Assembly (NCBI RefSeq): GCF_017355955.1
Contig: NZ_JAFFID010000003.1
Location: forward strand, 310,001 to 374,000
Direction: 5' to 3'
Origin: Sabulibacter ruber
GTDB lineage: Bacteria > Bacteroidota > Bacteroidia > Cytophagales > Hymenobacteraceae
Length of the DNA: 64,000 nucleotides
Shown here: piece by piece, positions 50,942 to 59,416 of the stretch
Numbering within the stretch: the stretch's first letter is position 1
Layout of the letters: each line of letters begins with the position of its first letter
Notes under the pieces: model-generated
Database searches by the model: none
Seen by the model: the letters and a program-made list of their open reading frames with translations, nothing else
Told to the model about the DNA's origin: nothing
Position numbers and translations under genes: made by a program

Positions 50942-52198
50942 ATGCTGCCTTCCGTACAACAGAATGCTCCCCTGAGGTACTTCACCTTCTTTTACCTGTA
51001 CTTCATGCAGGGGGTTCCTTCGGGTTTCGCCCTAACGGCGCTTGCCAATTACCTGATCGGGCAAGATGTACCGCCTGCTACGGTGGGAGCATTTGCCAGT
51101 ACGGTGGGGCTCCCCTGGGTAGTCCAGATGGCTTGGGGGCCGCTAATTGATAGGTTCAGTTCCTCTGCCTTGGGACCCTACAAACGCTGGGTGGTCTTCA
51201 CGCAGTTGCTTGCTTTTGCAGCCTCTCTGCCGCTGCAGGCCATTCAGGACCCCACCCGGCAAACCGGTCTACTCGCCGCTCTCTTCTTCACCCATAGCCT
51301 ATTCGCCTCCGTGCAGGATGCCAGCGTAGACGCTTTGGCGATTTCCTTGGTATCGGACCGCGAGAAAGGACGAGTTAACGGTTTTATGCGGGGAGGATTG
51401 CTGCTGGGAATCAGCTTTGGCGCAGCAGGCCTCTCCTACCTGCTGCACGCCTATGGATTTGCTATCGCGGCCGGTACCATGTCGGCGGTGCTGCTTCTGT
51501 TCACGCTCCTCTTTATTGCCACTCCCATGCAAGGCAAAGAAGCTCTTAGAATATCAATCCAGGGACAAACAGACTCAAACCCTGAGTTCCGGCTGGTGTT
51601 CACCCGCCTCTTCCGGAGCCTGCTGAGCAGGGAGTCACTCGCGGTGTTCGGGCTGGTGTTCTTCTCGTATCTCTGCTTCAGCTTATTTACGCGGTCTCTG
51701 TCGTTCCACCTGATCCAGTTGCTAGGTTGGGAAGACAGGCAACTGTCCCTTTTCCAGGGAGGCTGGGGAGCCGCAATAACCCTTGTAGTGGTACTGGGCG
51801 GTGGTTACCTTGCCGACAGAGTGCACCTGAGAAAGATGTACTATTGCACCATTACAGGACTAGCTGTGTTCCTGGTTCTTTTCAACGGCTACCTGCTGGG
51901 GTATAGCAGTGATGGATGGGTAAAGTTCGGGTTGGTGTTCTGGGGACTGGCCGACCCGCTCTTCAGCGTCTGCAGCTTTCCATTACTCATGGCGATCTGC
52001 GACCATAGAGTTGCGGGCTCACAGTTCACCGCCTATATGGCCCTGATCAACTTGTCTGATGTGATTGGCGCCTTTCTCAGCGGATGGCTTCTGCAGGCAG
52101 TTGTTCCGCCGATGATTGGCTTAACGGCGGGCTTCCTCTTGCTCACGATAATTGCCTGGCAGCTTTATACGCGCGCGCGAGTGCCCAGTGCCGCTTAG
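50942..52198 (+). CDS. Major facilitator superfamily transporter
   Basis: This 418-residue inner-membrane protein has about 12 hydrophobic helices. The first helices read YFTFFYLYFMQGVPSGFALTAL and the loop GPLIDRFSS; the mid loop YLADRVHLRKMY resembles the second-half signature. The layout and the early FMQGVPSG segment recall the AmpG/acetyl-CoA transporter-like branch (muropeptide permeases), but the loop motifs are not specific enough to name a substrate. It lies between unrelated genes and is probably monocistronic. Confidence 0.85.
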   Translation: MLPSVQQNAPLRYFTFFYLYFMQGVPSGFALTALANYLIGQDVPPATVGAFASTVGLPWVVQMAWGPLIDRFSSSALGPYKRWVVFTQLLAFAASLPLQAIQDPTRQTGLLAALFFTHSLFASVQDASVDALAISLVSDREKGRVNGFMRGGLLLGISFGAAGLSYLLHAYGFAIAAGTMSAVLLLFTLLFIATPMQGKEALRISIQGQTDSNPEFRLVFTRLFRSLLSRESLAVFGLVFFSYLCFSLFTRSLSFHLIQLLGWEDRQLSLFQGGWGAAITLVVVLGGGYLADRVHLRKMYYCTITGLAVFLVLFNGYLLGYSSDGWVKFGLVFWGLADPLFSVCSFPLLMAICDHRVAGSQFTAYMALINLSDVIGAFLSGWLLQAVVPPMIGLTAGFLLLTIIAWQLYTRARVPSAA

Positions 52199-52273
52199 CC
52201 AATCTCATTGGATTTAAAATTCCTATGATACACGCAGAAATCTAAGGAGTGTACGCTTAAGGAGGAGGTTCCG

Positions 52274-52642
52274 TCAGAACCTATCGGAGGTATTTGCTTT
52301 GCCCACTTGTTCAAAGTGCGTCGCCTGTTTGATGGTTTTTCCTTTCCCTTCGGCGTCTTCATAGGAGCGTTCCTCTACTTCCACCGAGAGGGTTTTGCCC
52401 TTCAACTCTTTGGTGTCCACCTCTGATTTATCTATTCCAAGCGCCCTCAGAAAAGAGGCCAGAATAGGTTGCCCGGGCTCGCTTAGGTAGAAACGTTGGT
52501 TCACAAAACCGTCCTCGTTCTCCAGCCGGCAGTTGATGAATGGTATGTCCTTGTTTTCACTCTTTCCTTCTTCTACTTCGGTCACTGTTACTATGTGACG
52601 GCCTTCGGGTAGAAATGGCTTTTCTTCTATATTCAGTTTCAT
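52274..52642 (-). CDS. Unrecognised 122-residue cytosolic protein
   Basis: No family is recognised with confidence. The protein is small, acidic and rich in beta segments (LPEGRHIVTVTEVEEGKSEN; FINCRLENEDGFVNQRFYLS; LKGKTLSVEVEERSYEDAEG), with no signal peptide or membrane helix. The pattern of an early strand, a Gly turn and a fixed EVEEGKS motif resembles phage-type ssDNA-binding or DUF669-like proteins, which is only a suggestion. It is complete, with an ATG and ordinary codon use, and stands alone. Confidence 0.7.
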   Translation of the reverse strand: MKLNIEEKPFLPEGRHIVTVTEVEEGKSENKDIPFINCRLENEDGFVNQRFYLSEPGQPILASFLRALGIDKSEVDTKELKGKTLSVEVEERSYEDAEGKGKTIKQATHFEQVGKANTSDRF

Positions 52643-52798
52643 ACTCTTTAGTTACATATTTTGCTAATATTTTACGCAAAACAGGTTTAAAGGTTATGAG
52701 TTTAGCCGTTTAGAAGCTACAAATGTTAATATAATTAGCAAAAACTCTGTAGTATGCTCCCTTAATTTAAGGGCCAACCACCGCCAATTTTAGCAATG

Positions 52799-53467
52799 TT
52801 AGTTTAAACTAGGTTTTTGAGAGATTCTGGATAAGACTGATTTCTTTGCAAGAATAAGGGCTTGCACCAGTACTGCTATCCCTAACAACAAGCCGGTTTC
52901 TAAATAAGTGGAGACCGCGTATCCAGACATTATCCTCTGGGATCTATCGTTCAACGCCTTCCCCTCAGACACCTGGATACCTGAAAGTTGCTGTAAGTTC
53001 TCTAACGCGCTTGTATACTGCTTTTCGAACAAAGCCTTATCGGCTTCGGTCAGCTTTCCATGCGAGATTGCTTCCAGATAACCTGATTCCTTAGATTCTA
53101 TGACGTTAAGGTTACCCTTCAGGCTCTCGAACAGGTTTTGTTCTTCCGCCGTCAGTTTCGTTTTCTCATAGTCATGGATGATCTGGTCCATTGCCAGGTT
53201 GTACTTATCAACTTCGGTGCGCAATTGGCTCAGTTTTGAGGCAGTGCTATTGTCATCAATCATCATCTTCTTCCGGAACAGATGGTCTGAGAGCTTGTAG
53301 ATGTAGCTCTCGGCCAGGAGTCGGTCTTCGTAGACAGAAGAGAAAGAGGTTCCCAGCTCAGAAACGCTTCTTTTCTCCAACCAATCATTGATAAATATGA
53401 AAACGAAAGCAGTGATCAACGCCAGTGTTATCTTCGCTTTCAGGCTAAAAGTGTAGGCCCATCCCAT
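52799..53467 (-). CDS. Membrane protein with a four-helix-bundle (MCP-type) sensor domain
   Basis: The 222-residue form starting at 53467 (GWAYTFSLKAKITLALITAF) places the first membrane helix near residues 10-27. A 35-residue longer form is open but adds only hydrophilic sequence. Between the two membrane helices (the second about 186-206) lies a periplasmic helical bundle of about 150 residues similar to the 4HB_MCP domain of chemoreceptors (YEDRLLAESYIYKLSDHLFRKK). After the second helix only about 15 residues remain: there is no HAMP, methyl-accepting or kinase domain. It may be a free-standing sensor that acts through a partner, or a gene that lost its output domain. Confidence 0.75.
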   Translation of the reverse strand: MGWAYTFSLKAKITLALITAFVFIFINDWLEKRSVSELGTSFSSVYEDRLLAESYIYKLSDHLFRKKMMIDDNSTASKLSQLRTEVDKYNLAMDQIIHDYEKTKLTAEEQNLFESLKGNLNVIESKESGYLEAISHGKLTEADKALFEKQYTSALENLQQLSGIQVSEGKALNDRSQRIMSGYAVSTYLETGLLLGIAVLVQALILAKKSVLSRISQKPSLN

Positions 53468-53779
53468 AACATTCTTCCCTGTTGATTTACAATGGAATAT
53501 AACATAATTCTCTGAATATATAGACGGTTGAGGGAGATAAATTATTGCCCGCCGCCGCTTGCCTGACCACAAGGAACCGGGCTGCCACCGAACCCATTCA
53601 TCAGCGCTTGCCCTGATAAATTCTATTTTGAGTCTGATTACTTTGGTTTACCTTTAGGCTGAATAAAATGATTACTTTGGCAGTTGCCTTTTCATAAGCA
53701 GCCTTACAAAGTCAACCAAACGTTCTACAAGTAAAATGAGCGCAGAAATTATTTCGTACCTAAACCCGGAGGGAAGATA
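53468..53779. promoter_or_regulatory. Spacer upstream of the DUF808 gene with a 14-codon leader frame
   Basis: These 312 bases separate two divergent genes. An ATG at 53736 opens a 14-codon frame whose TAA (53778-53780) overlaps the ATG of the DUF808 gene as TAATG. A GGAGG run lies inside it, 7 bases before the DUF808 start. The arrangement would allow translational coupling or leader-peptide control. No standard promoter was seen. Confidence 0.4.
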
Positions 53780-54712
53780 ATGGCATCAGGTCTTCTCGCA
53801 CTTTTGGATGATGTGGCAGCCCTGGTGAAAGCCAGCGCGGCAAGCCTTGACGACGTTCCTACCCAAGTGGCCAAAACCACCGGGAAAGTATCTGGGGTGG
53901 TGATTGATGACACGGCGGTAACCCCCAAATACGTGGTTGGGCTTGATCCCTCCCGCGAAATCTCCATCATTTACCAGATCGCCAAGAAATCCTTGATTAA
54001 CAAGGTGCTGATTTTAACTCCGGCGGCACTGGTGTTAGGCTTTTTCCTGCCCTGGATCATCACGCCCATCCTGATGATTGGAGGCGCTTACCTTTGCTTT
54101 GAAGGCTATGAGAAAGTACACTCAATGTTTAGCAAGCATGCCCATGACGATGAGCAAGCCGACCAGGTAAAGGTGATCACCCCAGAAGAACTGGAAAAGA
54201 TCAGGATTACGGGGGCGGTACGAACCGATTTTATTCTTTCCTCAGAAATCATTGCCATTACCTACGGCACGGTGTCAGACAAGCCCTTTGTCACGCAACT
54301 TGCCGTTATGTTTTCGGTGGCAATTGTAATCACCGCTGCGGTTTACGGGTTTGTTGCCTTGCTGGTAAAAGCCGATGACTTTGGGGTTCACCTGGCTAAG
54401 GAGAACCGGCCCCTTCAGGTTAGACGGTTTGGGTACGGACTAGTGAAATTCATGCCACACTTCTTGAAGATTCTGGGCTACATAGGAACAGCCGCCATGC
54501 TATGGGTAGGCGCCGAGATCATTGTGCACGGCATTCCTTTCCTGCACCATTACCTTGAGGCACTGGAGCACTCCCTTGCCAGCGTTCCCGTGCTGGCCTG
54601 GTTAGCGAAAGCATTGGCCTGTGCTATTGGGGGCCTTATACTGGGCGGTATCATAGAGAAAGTGGTAGCCCTCATTCGCAGTTCCTTTAAATCTTCTGCC
54701 AAAACGGCTTAA
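53780..54712 (+). CDS. DUF808-family (YedI-like) membrane protein
   Basis: This 310-residue protein has the DUF808 opening MASGLLALLDDVAALVKASA, the block GVVIDDTAVTPKYVVGLDP, and about five or six hydrophobic helices (for example near 72-95, 160-185, 230-255, 275-300). It lies in the inner membrane. The family is conserved and widespread but has no established function. The length is normal. The gene is next to a possible leader frame (53736-53780) and is followed by a long terminator hairpin. Confidence 0.92.
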   Translation: MASGLLALLDDVAALVKASAASLDDVPTQVAKTTGKVSGVVIDDTAVTPKYVVGLDPSREISIIYQIAKKSLINKVLILTPAALVLGFFLPWIITPILMIGGAYLCFEGYEKVHSMFSKHAHDDEQADQVKVITPEELEKIRITGAVRTDFILSSEIIAITYGTVSDKPFVTQLAVMFSVAIVITAAVYGFVALLVKADDFGVHLAKENRPLQVRRFGYGLVKFMPHFLKILGYIGTAAMLWVGAEIIVHGIPFLHHYLEALEHSLASVPVLAWLAKALACAIGGLILGGIIEKVVALIRSSFKSSAKTA

Positions 54713-54811
54713 GGCTAATAAACTTCAGCTTACCAAACTAAGCATTAGCCAAATTCAACCCTGAAGTGCTCACGAAGAAGCAAGGCTATTTTAGGTCTAT
54801 TTTCAGGAAAA

Positions 54812-54882
54812 CACCCCAGAAATCCCGAAGGGAAGGTTGTCAAAAAAGGCACCTTTCTTTCGGGATTTTCTTTTGGGGTGGA
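54812..54882. terminator. Long hairpin after the DUF808 gene
   Basis: CACCCCA, GAAATCCCGAA and AAGGT on the left pair with ACCTT, TTCGGGATTTTC and TTGGGGTG on the right with small bulges. It lies 100 bases past the DUF808 stop and is T-rich on the right arm. The remaining part of this 321-base gap (54713-55033) shows no gene. Confidence 0.7.
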
Positions 54883-55033
54883 GTTCGCCGACACCTGGGA
54901 TTAAAGGTATTATGCCCACAGGCGAAGTAACTGCCGCTTCCCATTTGCCGTTTGAGGTAATTGTTTGCTTCGGCTCTGGAGTTGACCTCAGAGCCTTGAG
55001 GCGGAGCCACCACGTACCCGAAATCAGCTGTAA

Positions 55034-56332
55034 ATGGGGAAGAAGATAGCGATCACTACTCTGGGCACTTTGGGGGATATCAACCCTATGCTAGGACTTG
55101 CCTTAGAGCTTAAACGCCGGGGGCACCACATCAGCTTTTCTACCTCAAAATACTTTCAGCCCTACATAGAGAAGCACGGTCTTACTTTCCATGAAGTGAA
55201 ACCCAACCTGGACCCAAACAACAGCGAAATCATTCAGACGGTGCTTGACCCCAAGCGGGGACCGGAACGTTTTCACCGGAACATCATCTTCCCACACATT
55301 ACGGAGAGCTACAGATCTTTTTTGAAAGTAGCAGACAAAGCTGATCTGATTATCAGTGGCATACTCTCCTATTTTGCGCCTCTTTGCGCAAAAAAACTGC
55401 AGAAACGGTGGGTATCAGTGATGCTTTCGCCCATGACGTTCTGGTCCATTTATGATCCGCCGGTGATTCCTACCATGGAGTTTATGAAGTACGCCTACCG
55501 TTTTGGCCCAGATTTCAACCGTTTTCTGTTTAGGGAGATTTTCAGGGTTTCAAAGGAGTGGACCAAGCCGGTTCAGGAATTGAAATTGCAGGAAGGGATA
55601 TGGGATGAATCAAACCCCTTAACTGATGGAGCCGCTTCTGAGTACTTGAACCTTGGTCTGTACTCCCCACTTCTGGGAGAAATACAGCCTGATTTTCCGG
55701 CCAATTCTCTTTTGACGGGCTTTGTGTTGTTTGACCAGCACCTGAATCACCAGGAACTATCCCCCAGACTCAGGAACTTCCTGCAGAAAGGGAAACCACC
55801 CGTTGTGTTTACCCTGGGCTCTAACAGTGTGATGAAGCACCGTTGCCTCTTCAACCTGTTCTATGAGGTGGCCCAGCAACTCAACTCCCGCTCTGTTATC
55901 CTGACGGGCGAGGCAAACTATGCCAAGTTCAAAGGCCTGAGTGACGATAAAATCCTTTTTGACAGCTATGCCCCTTACTCCCAGTTGTTTCCTCATGCGT
56001 CCTGCATTGTCCACCAGGGCGGCATTGGAACTACCGGGCAAGCCATGCACAGCGGAAAACCCATGATTATCCTACCCGAGTGCAATGACCAGCACGACAA
56101 CCTGGAAAGAACCAAGAGACTAGGGATTGCCTGCGGCATTCCCATGCAGAGGGTAAGTATCCGCACCCTGAAAAGAGGGCTACAGGAGCTTCTCTCAACT
56201 TCTTACTACACCCACAAAGCCATGCAGGTAGCTTCGGCCTTGAATCAGGAAAACGGCCTGAAAACGGCTACTGACGAGATAGAAAAACTGCTCAAAGCCA
56301 AAGAGATCAGTTCACTGAAAGCTTCCTGCTGA
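55034..56332 (+). CDS. GT1-family (UGT/MGT-like) glycosyltransferase
   Basis: This 432-residue protein has the GT-B fold of family 1 glycosyltransferases: an N-terminal acceptor domain starting KKIAITTLGTLGDINPMLGLALELKRRGHH, and a C-terminal nucleotide-sugar domain with FTLGSNSV and the signature HQGGIGTTGQAM (about 326-337) followed by PECNDQHDN. Bacterial members attach sugars to small lipophilic molecules such as macrolides, carotenoids, sterols or lipids. No biosynthetic cluster surrounds it, so the acceptor is unknown. Carotenoid glycosylation is plausible for a pigmented Cytophagales member but is pure inference. Confidence 0.92.
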   Translation: MGKKIAITTLGTLGDINPMLGLALELKRRGHHISFSTSKYFQPYIEKHGLTFHEVKPNLDPNNSEIIQTVLDPKRGPERFHRNIIFPHITESYRSFLKVADKADLIISGILSYFAPLCAKKLQKRWVSVMLSPMTFWSIYDPPVIPTMEFMKYAYRFGPDFNRFLFREIFRVSKEWTKPVQELKLQEGIWDESNPLTDGAASEYLNLGLYSPLLGEIQPDFPANSLLTGFVLFDQHLNHQELSPRLRNFLQKGKPPVVFTLGSNSVMKHRCLFNLFYEVAQQLNSRSVILTGEANYAKFKGLSDDKILFDSYAPYSQLFPHASCIVHQGGIGTTGQAMHSGKPMIILPECNDQHDNLERTKRLGIACGIPMQRVSIRTLKRGLQELLSTSYYTHKAMQVASALNQENGLKTATDEIEKLLKAKEISSLKASC

Positions 56333-56825
56333 AACTACCCGCTTTAACCTTTTGCAGCCCTTCCTTTTTTAAGCAAGTGCTGTACATCTTTTAGTAGAAA
56401 TGCTTTTAGAAGCTAATACCACTTCAAATCCTTGCAAAACACACCTAGCATTTAATTTTAACTATTTAAATACGAGCCACAACTCGCAACAATCTTTACA
56501 TTAAAGCAACACACATAAACTTAAAGTTGAAAGTTTTTCTATAGTCCTATACCACTTACTCTGAAGCGAGACATAGCACCATTAACAAATACAATCAATA
56601 CAGCTACTTCAATATATATTTAAAGGAATAATACAACCACGATTTAGATTTACTTTTGTTTCGTCCTCTGATTTTATTTTACTTTGCAATCGTATTTAAA
56701 CCGTAGCTATACGGCAAATACTTTCTGCTCCTCTCTCCTAAACTATGAAAAAGAAAACCTTGGTAGAATATGGTTTTTCCTATTTACCATGTTAATCATA
56801 TTACATATTCTTATTTTCTATTTTC
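56333..56825. promoter_or_regulatory. AT-rich spacer with a probable promoter for the serine hydrolase
   Basis: In this 493-base AT-rich gap a TTTG (56655-56658), a 20-base spacer and TTACTTTG (56679-56686) resemble the Bacteroidota promoter with one mismatch in the -7 element. The leader to the ATG at 56826 is then about 130 bases long and contains a 16-codon frame (56745-56795). No larger gene is supported. Confidence 0.5.
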
Positions 56826-58220
56826 ATGGTAAGCGCAGGAAAGCTTTGCGTGGCTTTATTTCTGTTTCTCATTTTCTCATGCCAGGACGAAGATCCTACC
56901 CCTCCCCAGTACCTTCTTGAAGAAGGGCTAACCTCGTTCAGTTTCCTGAAAGAAGATAACAGCAGCCTGACCGAAGATGTCAACGCGGTAATATCCGGTA
57001 CCAGGATAAAGCTGAATCTGCCACCGGGTGTTACAAAAGGTTCTTTGGTAGCCTCTTTCTCCACCAAATCCAAAGGCACCAAAGTGTTTATTGGCGAATT
57101 GGAGCAGACCAGTAGGACCAATGTCAATGACTTCTCTTCTGACATCATTTACAAAGCCGTCTCAGAAGATGGAAAGCGTTACAGTTACCATGTGGAGATA
57201 AATCCGGTTACTGAGGCGATAGACGAAGCCTTAGAAGCCCTCAGACAGCGCTACAAGGTGCCAGGCATGTCGGTGGCCATTACCAGAAACGGAAAGATCG
57301 TATTTTCCAAAGGCTACGGGTACGCTGACAAAACAACCGGTGATTTGGTAAATAACCAGAGCATGTTTAGAGTAGCCAGCCTCTCTAAACCGGTTACGCA
57401 CGCCGCCATCCTCAAACTGGTGCAGGACGGAAAGCTATCCCTTTCAGACAAGGTTTTTGGCGCAGGGGGTATTTTGGGCGGTACGTATCCATCTCCCCCG
57501 GCTAAGTCTGCCATTGGGCAGATCACCGTGCGGAACCTCATTGACCATACAGCCGGTTGGGCGAACAACCCCAATGATCCTATGTTCGGCGATTATTCCT
57601 TTACCGCCGAAAAGATCATCGAGAACCAAATCCTCCACAGACCCCTGGATTACAAACCAGGAACCACGTTCTTTTACTCTAACATAGGGTACTGCATACT
57701 GGGCAGAGTCATTGAGAAAGTGACCGGCAAAAAGTATTCTGATTTTGTAAAGGAAGAAATCCTGATGCCCGCGGGTGTTTCCGGAATGCGGATTGCGGGC
57801 AGCACCCACCGGCAGCGGGCAAAAGATGAGGTGGTATATTACCAGAATGAGTTTGATCCTTACTCCTACAACATGGCGCGCATGGATTCACACGGCGGTT
57901 GGATTGCTACGGCTGAGGATCTGGCGCATTTTATGGCTGTGATTGACCGGAACCCCGGAGAGCCCGATCTCATTGACAGTGGTTTGCTAAGGACCGGTTA
58001 TTTTGGATACACCAACTGGACCCACTATGGCTCCATGGCTGGTACTACCTCCGTTATCACCAGGCTGAACGATGAGTACAGCTTTGTGGTACTGGCCAAC
58101 ACCAGAGTCAATGACTCACCGCACCAGCTTGCCGATGACATCAACGTCACGCTCAGTTCCATTATCGTTTCCGGGCAGATTTTGACAATTCAGGAGCTTT
58201 CTGCCAACTCTGTGAATTAA
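56826..58220 (+). CDS. Beta-lactamase-fold serine hydrolase lipoprotein
   Basis: This 464-residue protein has a lipoprotein signal with Cys19 (LIFSCQDED), a beta-sandwich domain of about 25-127 similar to the DUF5018-type envelope modules (SFLKEDNSSL; SYHVEINPV), and a class C beta-lactamase/DD-peptidase domain (about 130-440). The catalytic SxxK is Ser185-Leu-Ser-Lys188 and the second motif Tyr284-Ser-Asn286. A third motif is not obvious; HYGS near the end may serve. Such lipoproteins hydrolyse esters, D-peptides or peptidoglycan stems; antibiotic resistance is not implied. The gene stands alone. Confidence 0.9.
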   Translation: MVSAGKLCVALFLFLIFSCQDEDPTPPQYLLEEGLTSFSFLKEDNSSLTEDVNAVISGTRIKLNLPPGVTKGSLVASFSTKSKGTKVFIGELEQTSRTNVNDFSSDIIYKAVSEDGKRYSYHVEINPVTEAIDEALEALRQRYKVPGMSVAITRNGKIVFSKGYGYADKTTGDLVNNQSMFRVASLSKPVTHAAILKLVQDGKLSLSDKVFGAGGILGGTYPSPPAKSAIGQITVRNLIDHTAGWANNPNDPMFGDYSFTAEKIIENQILHRPLDYKPGTTFFYSNIGYCILGRVIEKVTGKKYSDFVKEEILMPAGVSGMRIAGSTHRQRAKDEVVYYQNEFDPYSYNMARMDSHGGWIATAEDLAHFMAVIDRNPGEPDLIDSGLLRTGYFGYTNWTHYGSMAGTTSVITRLNDEYSFVVLANTRVNDSPHQLADDINVTLSSIIVSGQILTIQELSANSVN

Positions 58221-58311
58221 GTTCTGCAGTACTTTTACAAACCTGTAAAATCATCGGATGACAAAAAGCTACTAAGATTACCACCTGCTTCAGGACTGCA
58301 GCAATCAGGCG

Positions 58312-58839
58312 TTACTTGTTCATGTCTTTTAACAGAATGTTACTCGTAATGTCTGCTGTGGCATTGCGGTTGTTGGCTACTGAATACCTCAGGTTTACGG
58401 TGTTCCCGTTCCAGACGTAGGTTTCGGGCTGCAGATTCTCTTCTGGGTAAGCGCCCCCATACGCCTCTATCAACTGAAGATAGAACGGAAAGGAGTTCTT
58501 CTCCCCTTCCAGGTCTATTTTAATCCTTAAGAGTAAATCTTTGTAGAAATGGGCTTCGATAGACTTAATTTTGATATCCTCCATGTAAAACCTGGTCAAG
58601 GAATCTGGCTTTACGGAGTACACGGCATAGGGTAAGCTCTCTGAGGTATTGCTTTTGACCAGGTAAGCTTTATAGGCGCTGATATGCCGGTTCAACTTCA
58701 GGTTTTTGAACCCGTTGTTACTATCCAGATTTTCTACCTGGTTGTAGCCGGGCCAAATAGTAACCTTTTCAGCAAACGTTTTTTGCTTGCAGGCCGAAAA
58801 ACACACCAAAAACGAGCACGATACCAGAAAGCGTTTCAT
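58312..58839 (-). CDS. Hypothetical lipoprotein, 175 residues
   Basis: A signal with Cys17 (VCFSACKQK) is followed by about 155 residues rich in beta strands, with Asn/Tyr-rich segments (HISAYKAYLVKSNTSES; YVWNGNTVNLRYSVANN). No family is recognised. The last residues NKxx with no anchor suggest a soluble domain tethered to the membrane. It is transcribed leftward, convergent with the serine hydrolase, 92 bases from that gene's end. Confidence 0.7.
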   Translation of the reverse strand: MKRFLVSCSFLVCFSACKQKTFAEKVTIWPGYNQVENLDSNNGFKNLKLNRHISAYKAYLVKSNTSESLPYAVYSVKPDSLTRFYMEDIKIKSIEAHFYKDLLLRIKIDLEGEKNSFPFYLQLIEAYGGAYPEENLQPETYVWNGNTVNLRYSVANNRNATADITSNILLKDMNK

Positions 58840-58942
58840 GAAAGGTTAAGATAAAACTTATCTGATTCTTCTGTCCAACCACATGGCTGAAGATGAACCA
58901 GGTTCCTTTGAAGAACATTCTACAGTTTTGACAGAAAGGTAA

Positions 58943-58980
58943 GAGCAGCCAGCCTTCAGTGCTCCTGAGGCAGGCTGCTC
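58943..58980 (-). terminator. Terminator of the second susC-susD operon
   Basis: GAGCAGCCAGCC pairs with GGCAGGCTGCTC, with one A-A mismatch, around a 14-base loop. The hairpin starts 16 bases past the stop of the fibronectin-type lipoprotein gene on the minus strand. The T-run is weak. Confidence 0.65.
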
Positions 58981-58995
58981 CCTCTTAAAATGAAG

Positions 58996-59391
58996 CTAGA
59001 ATGATATAGTCTGGCCCGGTGAAATCCGCAGTTTTGAAACGTACGGGTCTTCTGAATTCACCGCCCCCTGGACTTTCACCGTGTACTTGTATTTTTTACC
59101 CGTACTATAGGGGAAAGAAACAGTTTCGGGCGCATCGGGCAACACTTGAGAACCGAGGCTTCTTCCGTCTTCCCATTTAATCACCAACACCGAGATGGGC
59201 TGGATAATGTCTGACGGGTAATTTGCCGGAAGGTCCCAGGTGAGCGTAACATTGTTATCTGTGATGGTATGTTTCAAATTAGTCACAGGAGCAATGGGCT
59301 CCCCGGGCTTGGAGGTTAAGATGTCATCGTCTTTGCAGCTGTAACAAAGCAGAAGGCCTAGAATTGAGAGATAGAAAATACAATTTCTCAT
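58996..59391 (-). CDS. Small fibronectin-type-III lipoprotein of the second sus operon
   Basis: The ATG at 59391 gives 131 residues with a lipoprotein signal (Cys19 in CYSCKDDD); an 18-residue longer form would overlap susD and lose the signal. The mature part is one Fn3-like domain: APVTNLKHTITDNNVTLTWDLP near the start and KYKYTVKVQGAV near the end. It is 25 bases downstream of susD and thus third in the operon. Small accessory lipoproteins of this kind (SusE/F-like position) may bind glycan or support the SusCD complex at the cell surface; that role is inferred. Confidence 0.85.
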   Translation of the reverse strand: MRNCIFYLSILGLLLCYSCKDDDILTSKPGEPIAPVTNLKHTITDNNVTLTWDLPANYPSDIIQPISVLVIKWEDGRSLGSQVLPDAPETVSFPYSTGKKYKYTVKVQGAVNSEDPYVSKLRISPGQTISF

Positions 59392-59416
59392 AACACCAGC
59401 ATTTAGGAGTTTAAAA

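Noticed and set aside
56826..58220. Antibiotic-resistance beta-lactamase
   Set aside because: SxxK and YxN are present, but the lipoprotein anchor and the extra N-terminal beta domain fit the broad serine-hydrolase/DD-peptidase group; resistance cannot be inferred.
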